Of a stretch of DNA of 64,000 nucleotides, positions 51,138 to 60,127 are shown one piece after another (within the stretch, counting starts at the first letter, position 1; each line of letters begins with the position of its first letter). The stretch comes from AWTP1-18 sp036504515 (GTDB lineage: Bacteria; Pseudomonadota; Gammaproteobacteria; Burkholderiales; Rhodocyclaceae), in contig DASXVA010000007.1 of the NCBI GenBank assembly GCA_036504515.1, forward strand, positions 186,001 to 250,000. The letters are read 5' to 3'. A program made the translations under genes and the position numbers. The notes under the pieces were generated by a model. The model saw only the letters and a program-made list of their open reading frames with translations. It was not told where the DNA came from and did no database searches.

Positions 51138-52361
51138 TTGTTTGACCGGCCCGCAACCCACTCCGGTGGTCGTACCGGAGCAATCCTTGTTCAGTTGGAT
51201 TTTGGCGACGGCGATTACGCCGAGCGTCTGGAAGAGTTCAAACTTCTGGTGACCAGTGCTGGCGCTGAGCCCATTGCCGTCATTGGCGGCAAGCGTAGCA
51301 GTCCTGATGCCGCCCTCTATGCAGGTAAAGGCAAGGTTGATGAAGTGGCGGAGGCTGTGCAGTTGCATGATGCCGATATCGTCCTCTTCAATCACGAATT
51401 GGCTCCTGGCCAGCAGCGGAACCTGGAAAAAAAACTGCAGCGGCGGGTGATTGATCGCACCAGCCTGATTCTTGACATCTTTGCTCTGCGCGCCCGTAGC
51501 CATGAAGGCAAGTTGCAGGTGGAACTTGCCCAGCTACAGCATCTGGCAACCCGGCTGGTTCGGGGCTGGACTCACCTTGAGCGCCAAAAGGGCGGTATCG
51601 GCTTGCGGGGCCCGGGTGAAACCCAGTTGGAAACTGACCGTCGCTTGCTCGGCAAGCGCGTGGCGATGCTCAAGGAAAAGCTCAAGCTTCATGAGCGCCA
51701 GCGGGCTGTGCGGCGTCGTTCCCGCAGCCGGGGTGATGTACTGTCTGTCTCCCTGGTGGGTTACACCAATGCGGGGAAGTCCACGCTATTCAATGCGCTG
51801 ACCAAGGCAGGTGCCTATGCGGCCGATCAGCTGTTTGCGACCCTGGATACCACCTCTCGCCGACTTTATATCGAAGGTGCAGGGCAAATCGTTCTATCAG
51901 ACACGGTTGGTTTCATTCGGGATTTGCCCCACGATCTGGTGGCGTCGTTTCATGCAACGCTGGAAGAAACTGCTCAGGCAGACTTGCTATTACACGTTGT
52001 GGATTCGGCAAGTGCCGATCGGGACCAGCAAATTCAGGCGGTGACCAGTGTTTTGGCCGAAATCGGCGCTGGCAGTGTCCCCCAGATTCTGGTGTGGAAC
52101 AAAATTGATGCAACAGGAGTCTCACCAGGCTTGGATCGTGAGCCCGGGGGCGAGGTTGCCCCTGAGAGTGACGCAGCTGTGCCGGTTGCGTCGGATGCCG
52201 GGATTGCCCATGGTAAAATTGATCGTATTCGTGTCAGTGCCAAAACCGGAGTCGGTCTTGATCTATTGCGCGGGGCTCTGGCCGAAATTGCTTTAGCCCA
52301 TCGGATACCTGCCCCAGAGACCGATATCTCAACCCAACCTTATCAGCCAGAAAACCAATGA
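51138..52361 (+). CDS. hflX: Ribosome-associated GTPase HflX
   Basis: A 407-residue GTPase. The N-terminal HflX domain (VIGGKRSSPDAALYAGKGKVDE) and the GTPase part (GYTNAGKSTLFN, DTVGFIRDLP, NKID) are complete. HflX splits stalled 70S ribosomes. The start is TTG at 51138 (product FDRPATHSG, like MFDRP in relatives); no in-frame ATG exists near. The last about 50 residues carry a less conserved insertion before the final helix. Confidence 0.94.
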   Translation: MFDRPATHSGGRTGAILVQLDFGDGDYAERLEEFKLLVTSAGAEPIAVIGGKRSSPDAALYAGKGKVDEVAEAVQLHDADIVLFNHELAPGQQRNLEKKLQRRVIDRTSLILDIFALRARSHEGKLQVELAQLQHLATRLVRGWTHLERQKGGIGLRGPGETQLETDRRLLGKRVAMLKEKLKLHERQRAVRRRSRSRGDVLSVSLVGYTNAGKSTLFNALTKAGAYAADQLFATLDTTSRRLYIEGAGQIVLSDTVGFIRDLPHDLVASFHATLEETAQADLLLHVVDSASADRDQQIQAVTSVLAEIGAGSVPQILVWNKIDATGVSPGLDREPGGEVAPESDAAVPVASDAGIAHGKIDRIRVSAKTGVGLDLLRGALAEIALAHRIPAPETDISTQPYQPENQ

Positions 52362-52375
52362 TCGCCGGAATACTC

Positions 52376-53665
52376 ATGTCCTTGAACGACCACGGTTGGG
52401 GCAACAAACCCAGCTCGGACGATAAGCAGCCCGGCAACAAGGGCGACGGTCCCCCCGATCTTGAAGAGCTCTGGCGTGATTTCAATCGCCGTTTGTCGGG
52501 AGCCTTTGGCAAAAAAACGGGTGGTGGTGACAACGGCAACAATGGTGGGTTTTCTGCCCCTCCCAGCCTGACGCCGCGCCAGTTTGGTGGTGGTGTTGGT
52601 CTGTTGGCGGGTGTGGTGCTGCTGATCTGGCTTGCCAGCGGGTTTTACATTGTGGATGCCAGCCAGCGCGGCATCGTATTGCAGTTCGGCCGCTACAAAG
52701 AAACCACTGACCCTGGCTTGCGCTGGCGCTTGCCCTGGCCTGTACAGAGCCATGAGGTGGTCAATCTTTCCGGCGTACGTACGGTGGAAGTCGGTTACCG
52801 CGGCGCTGAAAAGAACAAGGTGCTGAAAGAAGCTCTGATGCTGACGGATGATGAAAACATCGTCAGTGTGCAGTTTGCCGTGCAGTACTTGCTCAAGGAT
52901 CCCGTCAAATATGTTTTTGAGAATCGTAATCCCGACGATGCGGTGATCCAGGCAGCCGAAACGGCCATTCGTGAAGTGGTGGGCAAGAACAAAATGGATT
53001 ACGTGCTGTATGAAGGCCGTGATGTCATTGCCGCCAACACCAATAAGCTGATGCAAGATATTCTTGACCGCTACGACACCGGTGTTCAGGTGCGTTCCGT
53101 CACCATGCAGAGCACGCAGCCTCCCGAGCAGGTACAAGCCGCCTTTGACGATGCGGTCAAAGCAGGCCAGGACAGGGAGCGGCAGAAGAATGAAGGTCAG
53201 GCCTACGCCAATGACGTCATTCCCAAGGCCAAGGGTACGGCCGCCCGCTTGATGGAAGAAGCAGAAGGTTACAAGAGTCGTCTTATTGCCATGGCGGAAG
53301 GTGATGCTTCCCGCTTCAGCCAACTGCTCGCCGAGTACAGCAAAGCGCCGGAAGTCACGCGTAGTCGTCTCTATCTGGAAACACTGCAACAGATTTATTC
53401 CAGTACCAGCAAGGTCATGGTTGATGCCAAGGGTCAGGGCAATCTGCTTTACTTGCCTTTGGACAAGCTGATGCAAGCTGCTGGAGCACAAACTGGCGCC
53501 GCTACTGTTGATAGTAATGCTGCTGCCGCTCGCAGTAATAGCCCTGTGACTGCCATCCCCAACGAATCGCCTCCGCAACTGGAAAAACTGCCCTCTGTTG
53601 AGCGCAGTGGTGATTACCGTTCCCGCGAAACCTTGCGCTCCTCCCGCGAACGAGGAGATCGTTAA
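52376..53665 (+). CDS. hflK: FtsH protease regulator HflK
   Basis: A 429-residue SPFH/prohibitin-like membrane protein. A Gly/Asn-rich N-terminus (about 1-70) is followed by one membrane segment (GLLAGVVLLIWLASGFYIVD) and the SPFH domain with a long helical region. HflK and HflC form a large cage around FtsH on the periplasmic side. ATG at 52376 gives the usual MSLNDHGWGN; an upstream ATG overlapping the hflX stop at 52358 is possible. Confidence 0.95.
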   Translation: MSLNDHGWGNKPSSDDKQPGNKGDGPPDLEELWRDFNRRLSGAFGKKTGGGDNGNNGGFSAPPSLTPRQFGGGVGLLAGVVLLIWLASGFYIVDASQRGIVLQFGRYKETTDPGLRWRLPWPVQSHEVVNLSGVRTVEVGYRGAEKNKVLKEALMLTDDENIVSVQFAVQYLLKDPVKYVFENRNPDDAVIQAAETAIREVVGKNKMDYVLYEGRDVIAANTNKLMQDILDRYDTGVQVRSVTMQSTQPPEQVQAAFDDAVKAGQDRERQKNEGQAYANDVIPKAKGTAARLMEEAEGYKSRLIAMAEGDASRFSQLLAEYSKAPEVTRSRLYLETLQQIYSSTSKVMVDAKGQGNLLYLPLDKLMQAAGAQTGAATVDSNAAAARSNSPVTAIPNESPPQLEKLPSVERSGDYRSRETLRSSRERGDR

Positions 53666-54540
53666 TGAACCGCACTCTTTCTCTCGTCCTCTCTGGCCTG
53701 TTCGGACTATTGGTAATTTTTGCCGCCACCGTATTTACGGTGGATCAACGCCAGTTCGCCATCATCTTCCAGTTGGGGGAAGTCCGCGAAGTGATCTCCG
53801 AACCAGGTTTGGCATTCAAGTGGCCTTTGATCCAGAACGTGCGTTTCTTCGATAAGCGCATCCTGACCATGGACTCCCCCGAGCCCGAGCGGTTTCTCAC
53901 TGCCGAGAAAAAGCCAGTACTGGTGGACTCCTTTGTCAAATGGCGTATCCATGATGTGAAGCAGTACTACGTTTCCGTCAGTGGCGACGAACAACTGGCG
54001 CGTACCCGCCTGGCTCAAACGGTGAACTCTGGCCTGCGGGAAGAGTTCGGCAAGCGTACCGTGCATGATGTGGTGTCCGGCGAGCGCGAAAAGATCATGT
54101 CCGAAGTGCTGAAGAAGGCCGATGCCGATGCGCGAACGATGGGCGTGCAGATTGTGGATGTACGGTTGAAACGGGTGGACTTCCCTCAAGAGGTTTCCGA
54201 GTCCGTCTATCGCCGGATGGAAACGGAACGGAAGCGGGTTGCTAATGAACTGCGTTCTACCGGTGGTGCCGAAGCTGAAAAGATCAAGGCGGATGCTGAC
54301 CGTCAGCGGGAAGTGATTGTTGCCGAGGCCTACCGCGAAGCCCAGAAAATCAAGGGTGCTGGTGATGCCAAAGCGGCTGCCATTTACGGTCAGGCCATGG
54401 GCAAGAACCCCGAGTTCTATGCCTTCCTGCGTAGCATGGAGGCCTATCGCGCCAGCTTCAAGAGCAAGAGTGATGTGATCGTGGTGGAACCTAATTCCGA
54501 TTTCTTCAAATACTTGAAGAATTCAGGCAAAGGTAAGTAA
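53665..54540 (+). CDS. hflC: FtsH protease regulator HflC
   Basis: A 291-residue partner of HflK with an N-terminal membrane segment (about 5-23), the SPFH domain (VDQRQFAIIFQLGEV) and the helical end EFYAFLRSMEAYRASFKSKSD, typical of HflC. Its ATG shares a base with the hflK TAA stop (TAATG), ensuring equal synthesis of the two subunits. Confidence 0.97.
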   Translation: MNRTLSLVLSGLFGLLVIFAATVFTVDQRQFAIIFQLGEVREVISEPGLAFKWPLIQNVRFFDKRILTMDSPEPERFLTAEKKPVLVDSFVKWRIHDVKQYYVSVSGDEQLARTRLAQTVNSGLREEFGKRTVHDVVSGEREKIMSEVLKKADADARTMGVQIVDVRLKRVDFPQEVSESVYRRMETERKRVANELRSTGGAEAEKIKADADRQREVIVAEAYREAQKIKGAGDAKAAAIYGQAMGKNPEFYAFLRSMEAYRASFKSKSDVIVVEPNSDFFKYLKNSGKGK

Positions 54541-54551
54541 CAAACCTCACC

Positions 54552-54737
54552 ATGGGCACCACTTTTTTTCTGGCCCTCGGCCTGATGCTGGTCGTTGAAG
54601 GCATGATGCCTTTTCTTGCGCCGAAGGTCTGGCGCGAGACCTTTCGTCGCGTAATCGAATTCAAAGATGGACAGCTTCGCTTCATGGGCCTGTCCTCCAT
54701 GATCATCGGTTTGCTATTGCTCTGGATTTGCCAATGA
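54552..54737 (+). CDS. Small membrane protein, DUF2065 family
   Basis: A 61-residue protein with two membrane helices (FFLALGLMLVVEGMMPFLAP and LSSMIIGLLLLWICQ) separated by a charged loop containing RRVIEF. Genes of this family stand between hflC and hisZ/purA in many Proteobacteria; their function is not known. The stop overlaps hisZ as ATGA. Confidence 0.88.
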   Translation: MGTTFFLALGLMLVVEGMMPFLAPKVWRETFRRVIEFKDGQLRFMGLSSMIIGLLLLWICQ

Positions 54738-55885
54738 TGCGCTGGATATTGCCCGAGGCCATCGAGGATATTTTGCCCCTCGAAGCTCGGCAACTGGAGG
54801 CCTTGCGCCGCCGTCTGCTGGATGCTTTTACCTCCCACGGCTATGAGTTCGTGGTGCCCCCTTTGCTCGAGTATGTGGAGTCCCTGCTTACTGGCAGTGG
54901 CCGCGACCTGGATTTGCGTACCTTCAAATTGGTGGACCAGTTGTCGGGCCGCACCATGGGGGTTCGTGCCGACATCACGCCCCAGGTCGCTCGAATTGAT
55001 GCCCATCTGCTTGGGCGCAAGGGTGTGACCCGCCTCAGCTATTGCGGCAGCGTGTTGCACACCTTGCCTGCCGGCTTTAATGCCAGTCGCGAGCCGATGC
55101 AGATCGGTGCCGAGCTTTATGGCCATAGCGGTGTCGAGGCCGATATTGAAATCGTTCGTCTGCTGGCCGATGCGCTCGCTCTGACAGGCTTGAACAAGCT
55201 GCGCATAGACGTGGGTCATGTGGGGCTTTTCCGCACCTTGACGGCTGCTGCTGGGCTTGATGTCGAAGCAGAAGAAGAATTGTTCGCCCTGTTGCAAGCC
55301 AAGGATTTGCCTTCCTTACAGATCAAACTTGCCGCAACTCCCGAGCCTGCTCGCTCCGCACTGTTGGCGCTGCCTAATCTTTACGGCGGTCGCGACGTGC
55401 TGACCCGGGCTCGTCAGATTCTGCCTGCCAGCGTCAGTCCTCAATTGGATGACTTGGAGCGCCTGGCTGACTCTCTGGCCGGATTACCGATCAGTTTTGA
55501 CTTGGCCGACCTGCGCGGTTATCACTATCACAGCGGTATCGTTTTCGCGGCCTACTGCGACGGTAGCGCTGCGGCTGTTGCCTTGGGTGGCCGTTACGAT
55601 AAGGTCGGGCAAGCCTGGGGGCGAGGAAGACCTGCTACCGGGTTTTCCATCGACTTGCGGGAACTGGTCAGGCTGGCACCCAAAGCCAAGGCCACCGGCG
55701 CTATCCTTGCGCCTTGGCCGGAAGATGACAGACTTCATGCGGAAGTCAGCAAATTACGTGTTGCAGGTGAAATCGTGGTCATGGCCTTGCCTGGCCATGA
55801 AGGCACCTGGAGCGAGACTGGTTGCGACAGGAAACTTTCCCTGCGTGACGGTCAATGGATCATTGAAGCACTTGAAGAAAACTGA
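54734..55885 (+). CDS. hisZ: ATP phosphoribosyltransferase regulatory subunit HisZ
   Basis: A 383-residue class II synthetase-like protein that is a catalytic relic: it has the HisRS-like fold (LPEAIEDILPLEARQLEALR, VRADITPQVARID) but no anticodon domain. It is the regulatory partner of the short form of HisG, the first enzyme of histidine synthesis. Start either at 54734 or 54737 (ATGATG); the first overlaps the DUF2065 stop. It precedes purA, as in other betaproteobacteria. Confidence 0.93.
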   Translation: MMRWILPEAIEDILPLEARQLEALRRRLLDAFTSHGYEFVVPPLLEYVESLLTGSGRDLDLRTFKLVDQLSGRTMGVRADITPQVARIDAHLLGRKGVTRLSYCGSVLHTLPAGFNASREPMQIGAELYGHSGVEADIEIVRLLADALALTGLNKLRIDVGHVGLFRTLTAAAGLDVEAEEELFALLQAKDLPSLQIKLAATPEPARSALLALPNLYGGRDVLTRARQILPASVSPQLDDLERLADSLAGLPISFDLADLRGYHYHSGIVFAAYCDGSAAAVALGGRYDKVGQAWGRGRPATGFSIDLRELVRLAPKAKATGAILAPWPEDDRLHAEVSKLRVAGEIVVMALPGHEGTWSETGCDRKLSLRDGQWIIEALEEN

Positions 55886-55918
55886 AGGATTAACCGAAAG
55901 GTTTAAAAGGAATTTGAT

Positions 55919-57235
55919 ATGGCAAATGCCCGTAATGTAGTTGTGATCGGTACCCAGTGGGGCGATGAAGGCAAAGGCAAGATCGTCGACTGGCTGACCG
56001 ACCACTCCCAAGGTGTTGTGCGCTTTCAAGGCGGTCATAACGCTGGCCACACGCTGGTCATCGGTGGTAAGAAAACCGTGCTGCATTTGGTGCCGTCGGG
56101 CATCCTGCGGGAAGGTGTGACCTGCTATATCGGTAACGGTGTGGTGCTGTCCCCCGAGGCGCTGATCAAGGAACTGGACGAGCTCAAGGCTGCCGGCATT
56201 GATGCCGAGTCCCGCATCAAAATTTCTGAAGCCTGTCCCCTGATCCTGCCTTATCACCAGGCCATCGATCAGGCACGAGAGTCCGCCAAGGGCATCAACA
56301 AGATCGGCACCACTGGCCGTGGCATTGGCCCGGCTTACGAAGACAAGGTAGCCCGTCGCGCCATTCGTCTGCAGGATCTGACCAAGCCCAAGCGCTTTGC
56401 CGAAAAACTGGCCGAACTGCTGGAATATCACAACTTTGTCCTGACCAAGTATCACGGCGCTGAGCCGGTGGACTTCCAAAAGACCTACGACGACACGATG
56501 GCAATCGCTCCCCGTCTGGTCAAGATGATTGCAGATGTGCCCCGTGCTCTCTACGATGACCATAAGGAAGGCGCCAACCTGCTGTTTGAAGGCGCCCAAG
56601 GGACTTTGCTCGACATCGACCACGGTACCTATCCCTTCGTGACTTCCAGCAACTGTGTGGCCGGCGCTGCCGCCGCCGGTGCTGGTGTTGGTCCCGGCAT
56701 GTTGCACTATGTACTGGGGATCACGAAGGCCTATACCACCCGCGTTGGTAGCGGCCCTTTCCCTACCGAGCTTTACGACGCCATCGACAAGCAGGATCCC
56801 GTTGGCAAGCATATGGCCACCAAGGGGCATGAGTTCGGTGCGACCACTGGCCGTGCCCGTCGTTGCGGCTGGTTCGATGCGGCGGCCCTCAAGCGTTCCA
56901 TCCAGATCAACGGTGTATCCGGTCTGTGCCTGACCAAGCTCGATGTGCTGGACGGCGTGGAAGAACTGAAAATCTGCACCGGCTACAAGATCAATGGCGC
57001 TGTTTCCGACATTCTCCCCGTAGGTGCTGATGACCTTGCCTGCTGCGAGCCGATTTACGAAACCCTGCCGGGCTGGAAGGACAGCACTGTTGGCGTGAAG
57101 CAACTGGATGGTTTGCCAGCTGCTGCCCGTGCCTATATCAAGCGCATCGAAGAAGTCTGTGCAGTGCCCGTGGACATGATCTCTACCGGTCCTGATCGGG
57201 AAGAAACCATCGTTCTGCGCCATCCCTTCAAATAA
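55919..57235 (+). CDS. purA: Adenylosuccinate synthetase
   Basis: A 438-residue enzyme that joins aspartate to IMP with GTP in AMP synthesis. It has GTQWGDEGKGKIVDWL (GTP P-loop), FQGGHNAGHTLV, TTGRGIGPAYEDK and FEGAQGTLLDIDHGTYPFVT. A terminator follows. Complete and of standard length; end of the hfq-purA gene series. Confidence 0.98.
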   Translation: MANARNVVVIGTQWGDEGKGKIVDWLTDHSQGVVRFQGGHNAGHTLVIGGKKTVLHLVPSGILREGVTCYIGNGVVLSPEALIKELDELKAAGIDAESRIKISEACPLILPYHQAIDQARESAKGINKIGTTGRGIGPAYEDKVARRAIRLQDLTKPKRFAEKLAELLEYHNFVLTKYHGAEPVDFQKTYDDTMAIAPRLVKMIADVPRALYDDHKEGANLLFEGAQGTLLDIDHGTYPFVTSSNCVAGAAAAGAGVGPGMLHYVLGITKAYTTRVGSGPFPTELYDAIDKQDPVGKHMATKGHEFGATTGRARRCGWFDAAALKRSIQINGVSGLCLTKLDVLDGVEELKICTGYKINGAVSDILPVGADDLACCEPIYETLPGWKDSTVGVKQLDGLPAAARAYIKRIEEVCAVPVDMISTGPDREETIVLRHPFK

Positions 57236-57256
57236 GCACTGAAGTTTGGATGAAAC

Positions 57257-57286
57257 AAAGGCCGGGTTTCCCGGCCTTTGTTTTTT
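57257..57286 (+). terminator. Terminator after purA
   Basis: AAAGGCCGGG and CCCGGCCTTT pair around TTT; a six-T run follows. Confidence 0.93.
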
Positions 57287-57486
57287 GGTTTTCCATTTTG
57301 CGCGGTTAAGTGGTGATGTCTTGGTTTCCATTAGTCGTGATTGGAAACGGAACCCCCTGCAACGGGTTTGGGCGCAAAGTTAAAGTACGTCATGCATCGA
57401 AATGCGGGGTAGGGGGCTTCTCCGGTAAAGTTGCCCTTCATGTGCACTATCAAGATGTTGCCGAATCAACTGCGGGGAAAGACGGT

Positions 57487-58524
57487 ATGGAAGGTTTAAA
57501 AGATCCACTGACCAGCACAGGTAAACAACGCCTGACCCCGAGCTCCTTGGTGAGTTATCTTGACCAGTATGTGGTGGGGCAGGATGAGGCGAAGAAAATT
57601 CTGGCGGTGGCGATTTATATCCACTACAAGAAGCTGGCAAACGCCCGAACGGGTGCCCTCGAGTTTTCCAAAAGCAATGTGCTGCTGATCGGCCCTACCG
57701 GCACGGGGAAAACCCTGCTGTGTGAAACCCTGGCCAAAGCGCTTTCCGTCCCCTTCGTCACGGCGGACGCGACTTCTCTGGCGCAAACGAAATATGTGAA
57801 TGAGGAAGTTGAGGCCGTCCTGCTCCGCTTGGTGGACAAGGCTGAGGGCAATGTTCAAAAAGCCCAGAACGGCATCATTTTCATTGATGAAATCGACAAA
57901 TTAAAGTCTGCCGACAACGGCGATCACAGCACCTCCGGGGACCGGGTGCAACATGCCTTGCTGAAAATCATGGAGGGGGCCCGGGTAAAACTGGGCGTCG
58001 ATCAATTCATCGACACAACCAACATTCTTTTTATCTGTGGTGGTGCATTTGTTGGCCTGGAGAAAATCACTTCCAAGTCCGGCGACTTCGGTTTTCTGTC
58101 CATCTCTGACAGCGACAATCAGCAGATCCTGGAAAGGCTGACGGCCCGTATCAAACCAACGGATCTTTTTACCTTCGGTTTGATCCCTGAGTTTGTCGGT
58201 CGATTGCCCATCGTCACTCGCTTCCATGCCTTGTCGAAAGAGGTGCTGGTCCGGGTGATGACCGAGCCTAAGAACTCCATCTATAAGCAGTTTCAGGAAA
58301 TCCTGAAGCACGAAGGCGTCGATTTGCTCATCAAGCCCTTGGTGTTTGAGCAGATTGCCGAACTGGCGGTGGAGTACAAGGTGGGTGCGCGGGGGCTGCG
58401 GGGGATTTTTGAAGAGGTGATTACCCCATTGCTCTATGTGCTGCCGGATCGGAACGACGTGCGTCAGGTCGTCATAAACTCATTGTTTGATGAACCGAAA
58501 CTGCTTGCTGCGATAGAGGGTTGA
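57487..58524 (+). CDS. ClpX-like AAA+ ATPase lacking the zinc-binding domain
   Basis: A 345-residue AAA+ unfoldase close to ClpX over its whole ATPase part: SYLDQYVVGQDEAKKILAVA, Walker A GPTGTGKT, pore-loop region TSLAQTKYVNEEVE, Walker B IIFIDEIDK, FICGGAFVGLEKI, FGLIPEFVGRLPIV and GARGLRGIFEEV. The C4 zinc domain of ClpX is absent; the ATG at 57487 has GGGGAAAG upstream, and the codons before it contain no CxxC pairs. The ClpP-contacting loop, IGF in ClpX, reads DFGFLS within a shortened segment. It may unfold specific targets with or without ClpP (inference). It stands alone after purA. Confidence 0.88.
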   Translation: MEGLKDPLTSTGKQRLTPSSLVSYLDQYVVGQDEAKKILAVAIYIHYKKLANARTGALEFSKSNVLLIGPTGTGKTLLCETLAKALSVPFVTADATSLAQTKYVNEEVEAVLLRLVDKAEGNVQKAQNGIIFIDEIDKLKSADNGDHSTSGDRVQHALLKIMEGARVKLGVDQFIDTTNILFICGGAFVGLEKITSKSGDFGFLSISDSDNQQILERLTARIKPTDLFTFGLIPEFVGRLPIVTRFHALSKEVLVRVMTEPKNSIYKQFQEILKHEGVDLLIKPLVFEQIAELAVEYKVGARGLRGIFEEVITPLLYVLPDRNDVRQVVINSLFDEPKLLAAIEG

Positions 58525-58532
58525 TTCGCTGA

Positions 58533-58564
58533 AAGGGGGAATAGCCGTTGCGGCCATTCCCCTT
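58533..58564. terminator. Hairpin between convergent genes
   Basis: GGGGAAT-GCC and GGC-ATTCCCC pair with one mismatch around a 5-base loop, between the ClpX-like gene and metY. Confidence 0.6.
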
Positions 58565-58570
58565 GGGACA

Positions 58571-59842
58571 TTAAGCCGCTGCGAGGGCCTGTTCCAGATC
58601 GGCGATCAGGTCGTCGATGTGCTCAATGCCGATGGATAGACGCACGGTATCTTCCGTCACACCTGCCTTGATCAACTCCGCAGGAGACAGCTGGCGGTGG
58701 GTGGTAGAGGCGGGATGGCAAGCCAGGGACTTGGCATCGCCGATATTTACCAAGCGGGTAAATAGCTGCAAGGCGTCCTGGAAACGACCACCGGCCGCAG
58801 AGCCGCCTTCAACACCAAAGGTCAAAATGCCGGAAGGCTTCCCGCCCAGATACTTCTTGGCGAGGGCGTGGTCGGCATGGGTCGGCAGGCCGGCGTAGTT
58901 GACCCACTTCACCTTCTTGTGGCCTTGCAGGTACTCGGCAATCTTGCGTGTGTTTTCGGTAATCCGATCCATGCGCAGGGCCAGGGTTTCAATGCCCTGC
59001 AGGATCAGGAATGAATTGAAGGGGCTGATGGCAGCACCCATGTTTCGCAGAGGCACGACCCGGGCACGACCGATAAAGGCAGCGGGGCCGAGGGCTTCGG
59101 TATAGACCACGCCGTGATAGGACACGTCAGGCTCGTTGAGCCGTTTGAAGCGCTCTTTGTGTTCGGCCCAAGGAAATTTTCCGCTATCGACGATGATGCC
59201 GCCGATGCTGTTGCCGTGTCCGCCAAGATACTTGGTCAGGGAGTGCACCACGATGTCGGCACCGTGCTCAATGGGGCGGCACAGGTAAGGGGAGGGCACG
59301 GTGTTGTCCACAATCAGGGGAATGCCCTTGCGATGGGCAATTTCGGCCAGAGCGGCGATGTCAGTAATGTTGCCCAGAGGGTTGCCGATGGTTTCTGCGT
59401 AAATGGCTTTGGTTTTGCCATCGATCAGCTTTTCGAAGGAAGCCGGATCGCGATGGTCGGCAAAACGGACCTCAATGCCGAACTGGGGGAAGGTATGGGC
59501 GAACAGGTTGTAGGTGCCGCCGTAAAGGGTGGCCGCTGAAATGATGTTGTCGCCGGCTTCGGCGATGGTCTGGATCGCATAGGTAATGGCAGCTTGCCCG
59601 GAGGCTAGCGCCAGTCCTGCGATACCGCCTTCCAGCTCGGCCACGCGTTTTTCCAGCACATCGCTGGTGGGATTCATGATCCGTGTGTAGATGTTGCCCG
59701 CTACCTTCAGGTCGAACAGGTCGGCGCCGTGCTGAGTGCTATCGAAGGCGTAGGACGTGGTCTGGTAAATGGGCACCGCCACTGCTTTGGTGGTGGGATC
59801 CGGTGAGTAGCCGCCATGGACGGCAATGGTTTCCAGTTTCAT
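58571..59842 (-). CDS. metY: O-acetylhomoserine sulfhydrylase (aminocarboxypropyltransferase)
   Basis: A 423-residue PLP enzyme of the Cys/Met metabolism family. It has MKLETIAVHGGYSPDPTTKA, YTRIMNPTSDVLEKRVAELE, ALASGQAAI and the PLP lysine in VHSLTKYLGGHGNSIGG. Length above 420 residues and the GGY start fit O-acetylhomoserine sulfhydrylase (direct sulfide incorporation to homocysteine) better than MetB or MetZ. The ATG at 59842 has GGAG 11 bases upstream; a longer reading adds no family sequence. Confidence 0.92.
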   Translation of the reverse strand: MKLETIAVHGGYSPDPTTKAVAVPIYQTTSYAFDSTQHGADLFDLKVAGNIYTRIMNPTSDVLEKRVAELEGGIAGLALASGQAAITYAIQTIAEAGDNIISAATLYGGTYNLFAHTFPQFGIEVRFADHRDPASFEKLIDGKTKAIYAETIGNPLGNITDIAALAEIAHRKGIPLIVDNTVPSPYLCRPIEHGADIVVHSLTKYLGGHGNSIGGIIVDSGKFPWAEHKERFKRLNEPDVSYHGVVYTEALGPAAFIGRARVVPLRNMGAAISPFNSFLILQGIETLALRMDRITENTRKIAEYLQGHKKVKWVNYAGLPTHADHALAKKYLGGKPSGILTFGVEGGSAAGGRFQDALQLFTRLVNIGDAKSLACHPASTTHRQLSPAELIKAGVTEDTVRLSIGIEHIDDLIADLEQALAAA

Positions 59843-59884
59843 ATTGTTTTGTTCTCCAGTGTTTGGACGCGAAAGTATATCGAC

Positions 59885-59941
59885 GCTATCCAACCTCGCT
59901 TCCAAACAATTGGAATGTACTTTTCGGTTTTAGTGGATAGC
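59885..59941. promoter_or_regulatory. Nested inverted repeats between metY and prpE
   Basis: GCTATCCA (59885-59892) and TGGATAGC (59934-59941) are perfect inverted arms 41 bases apart. Between them TTCCAA-ACAA-TTGGAA (59900-59915) is a second perfect dyad. They lie 43 bases upstream of the metY start. Confidence 0.4.
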
Positions 59942-60127
59942 TTGGTGCGGCTGTTCGTTGCTGGTTTATTGCGTTGCGGCAAGAGAATTGGGAATAAACC
60001 CTTTAGATGTAAGTTATTTCTAAGCTATTCTCCTTCATAATTGATAATTACAGTAATTCAGCACCGACCGAGGTGCTGTTTACAATTTCAGCATCTACAA
60101 ATCAACATCGCCAAACGCGAGGAGACC

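Noticed and set aside
52343..53578. 411-codon open frame opposite hflK
   Set aside because: Antisense of a conserved SPFH gene; no protein family pattern.
55754..57331. 525-codon open frame opposite purA
   Set aside because: Covers purA, whose motifs are complete; composition is that of a reverse-strand artefact.
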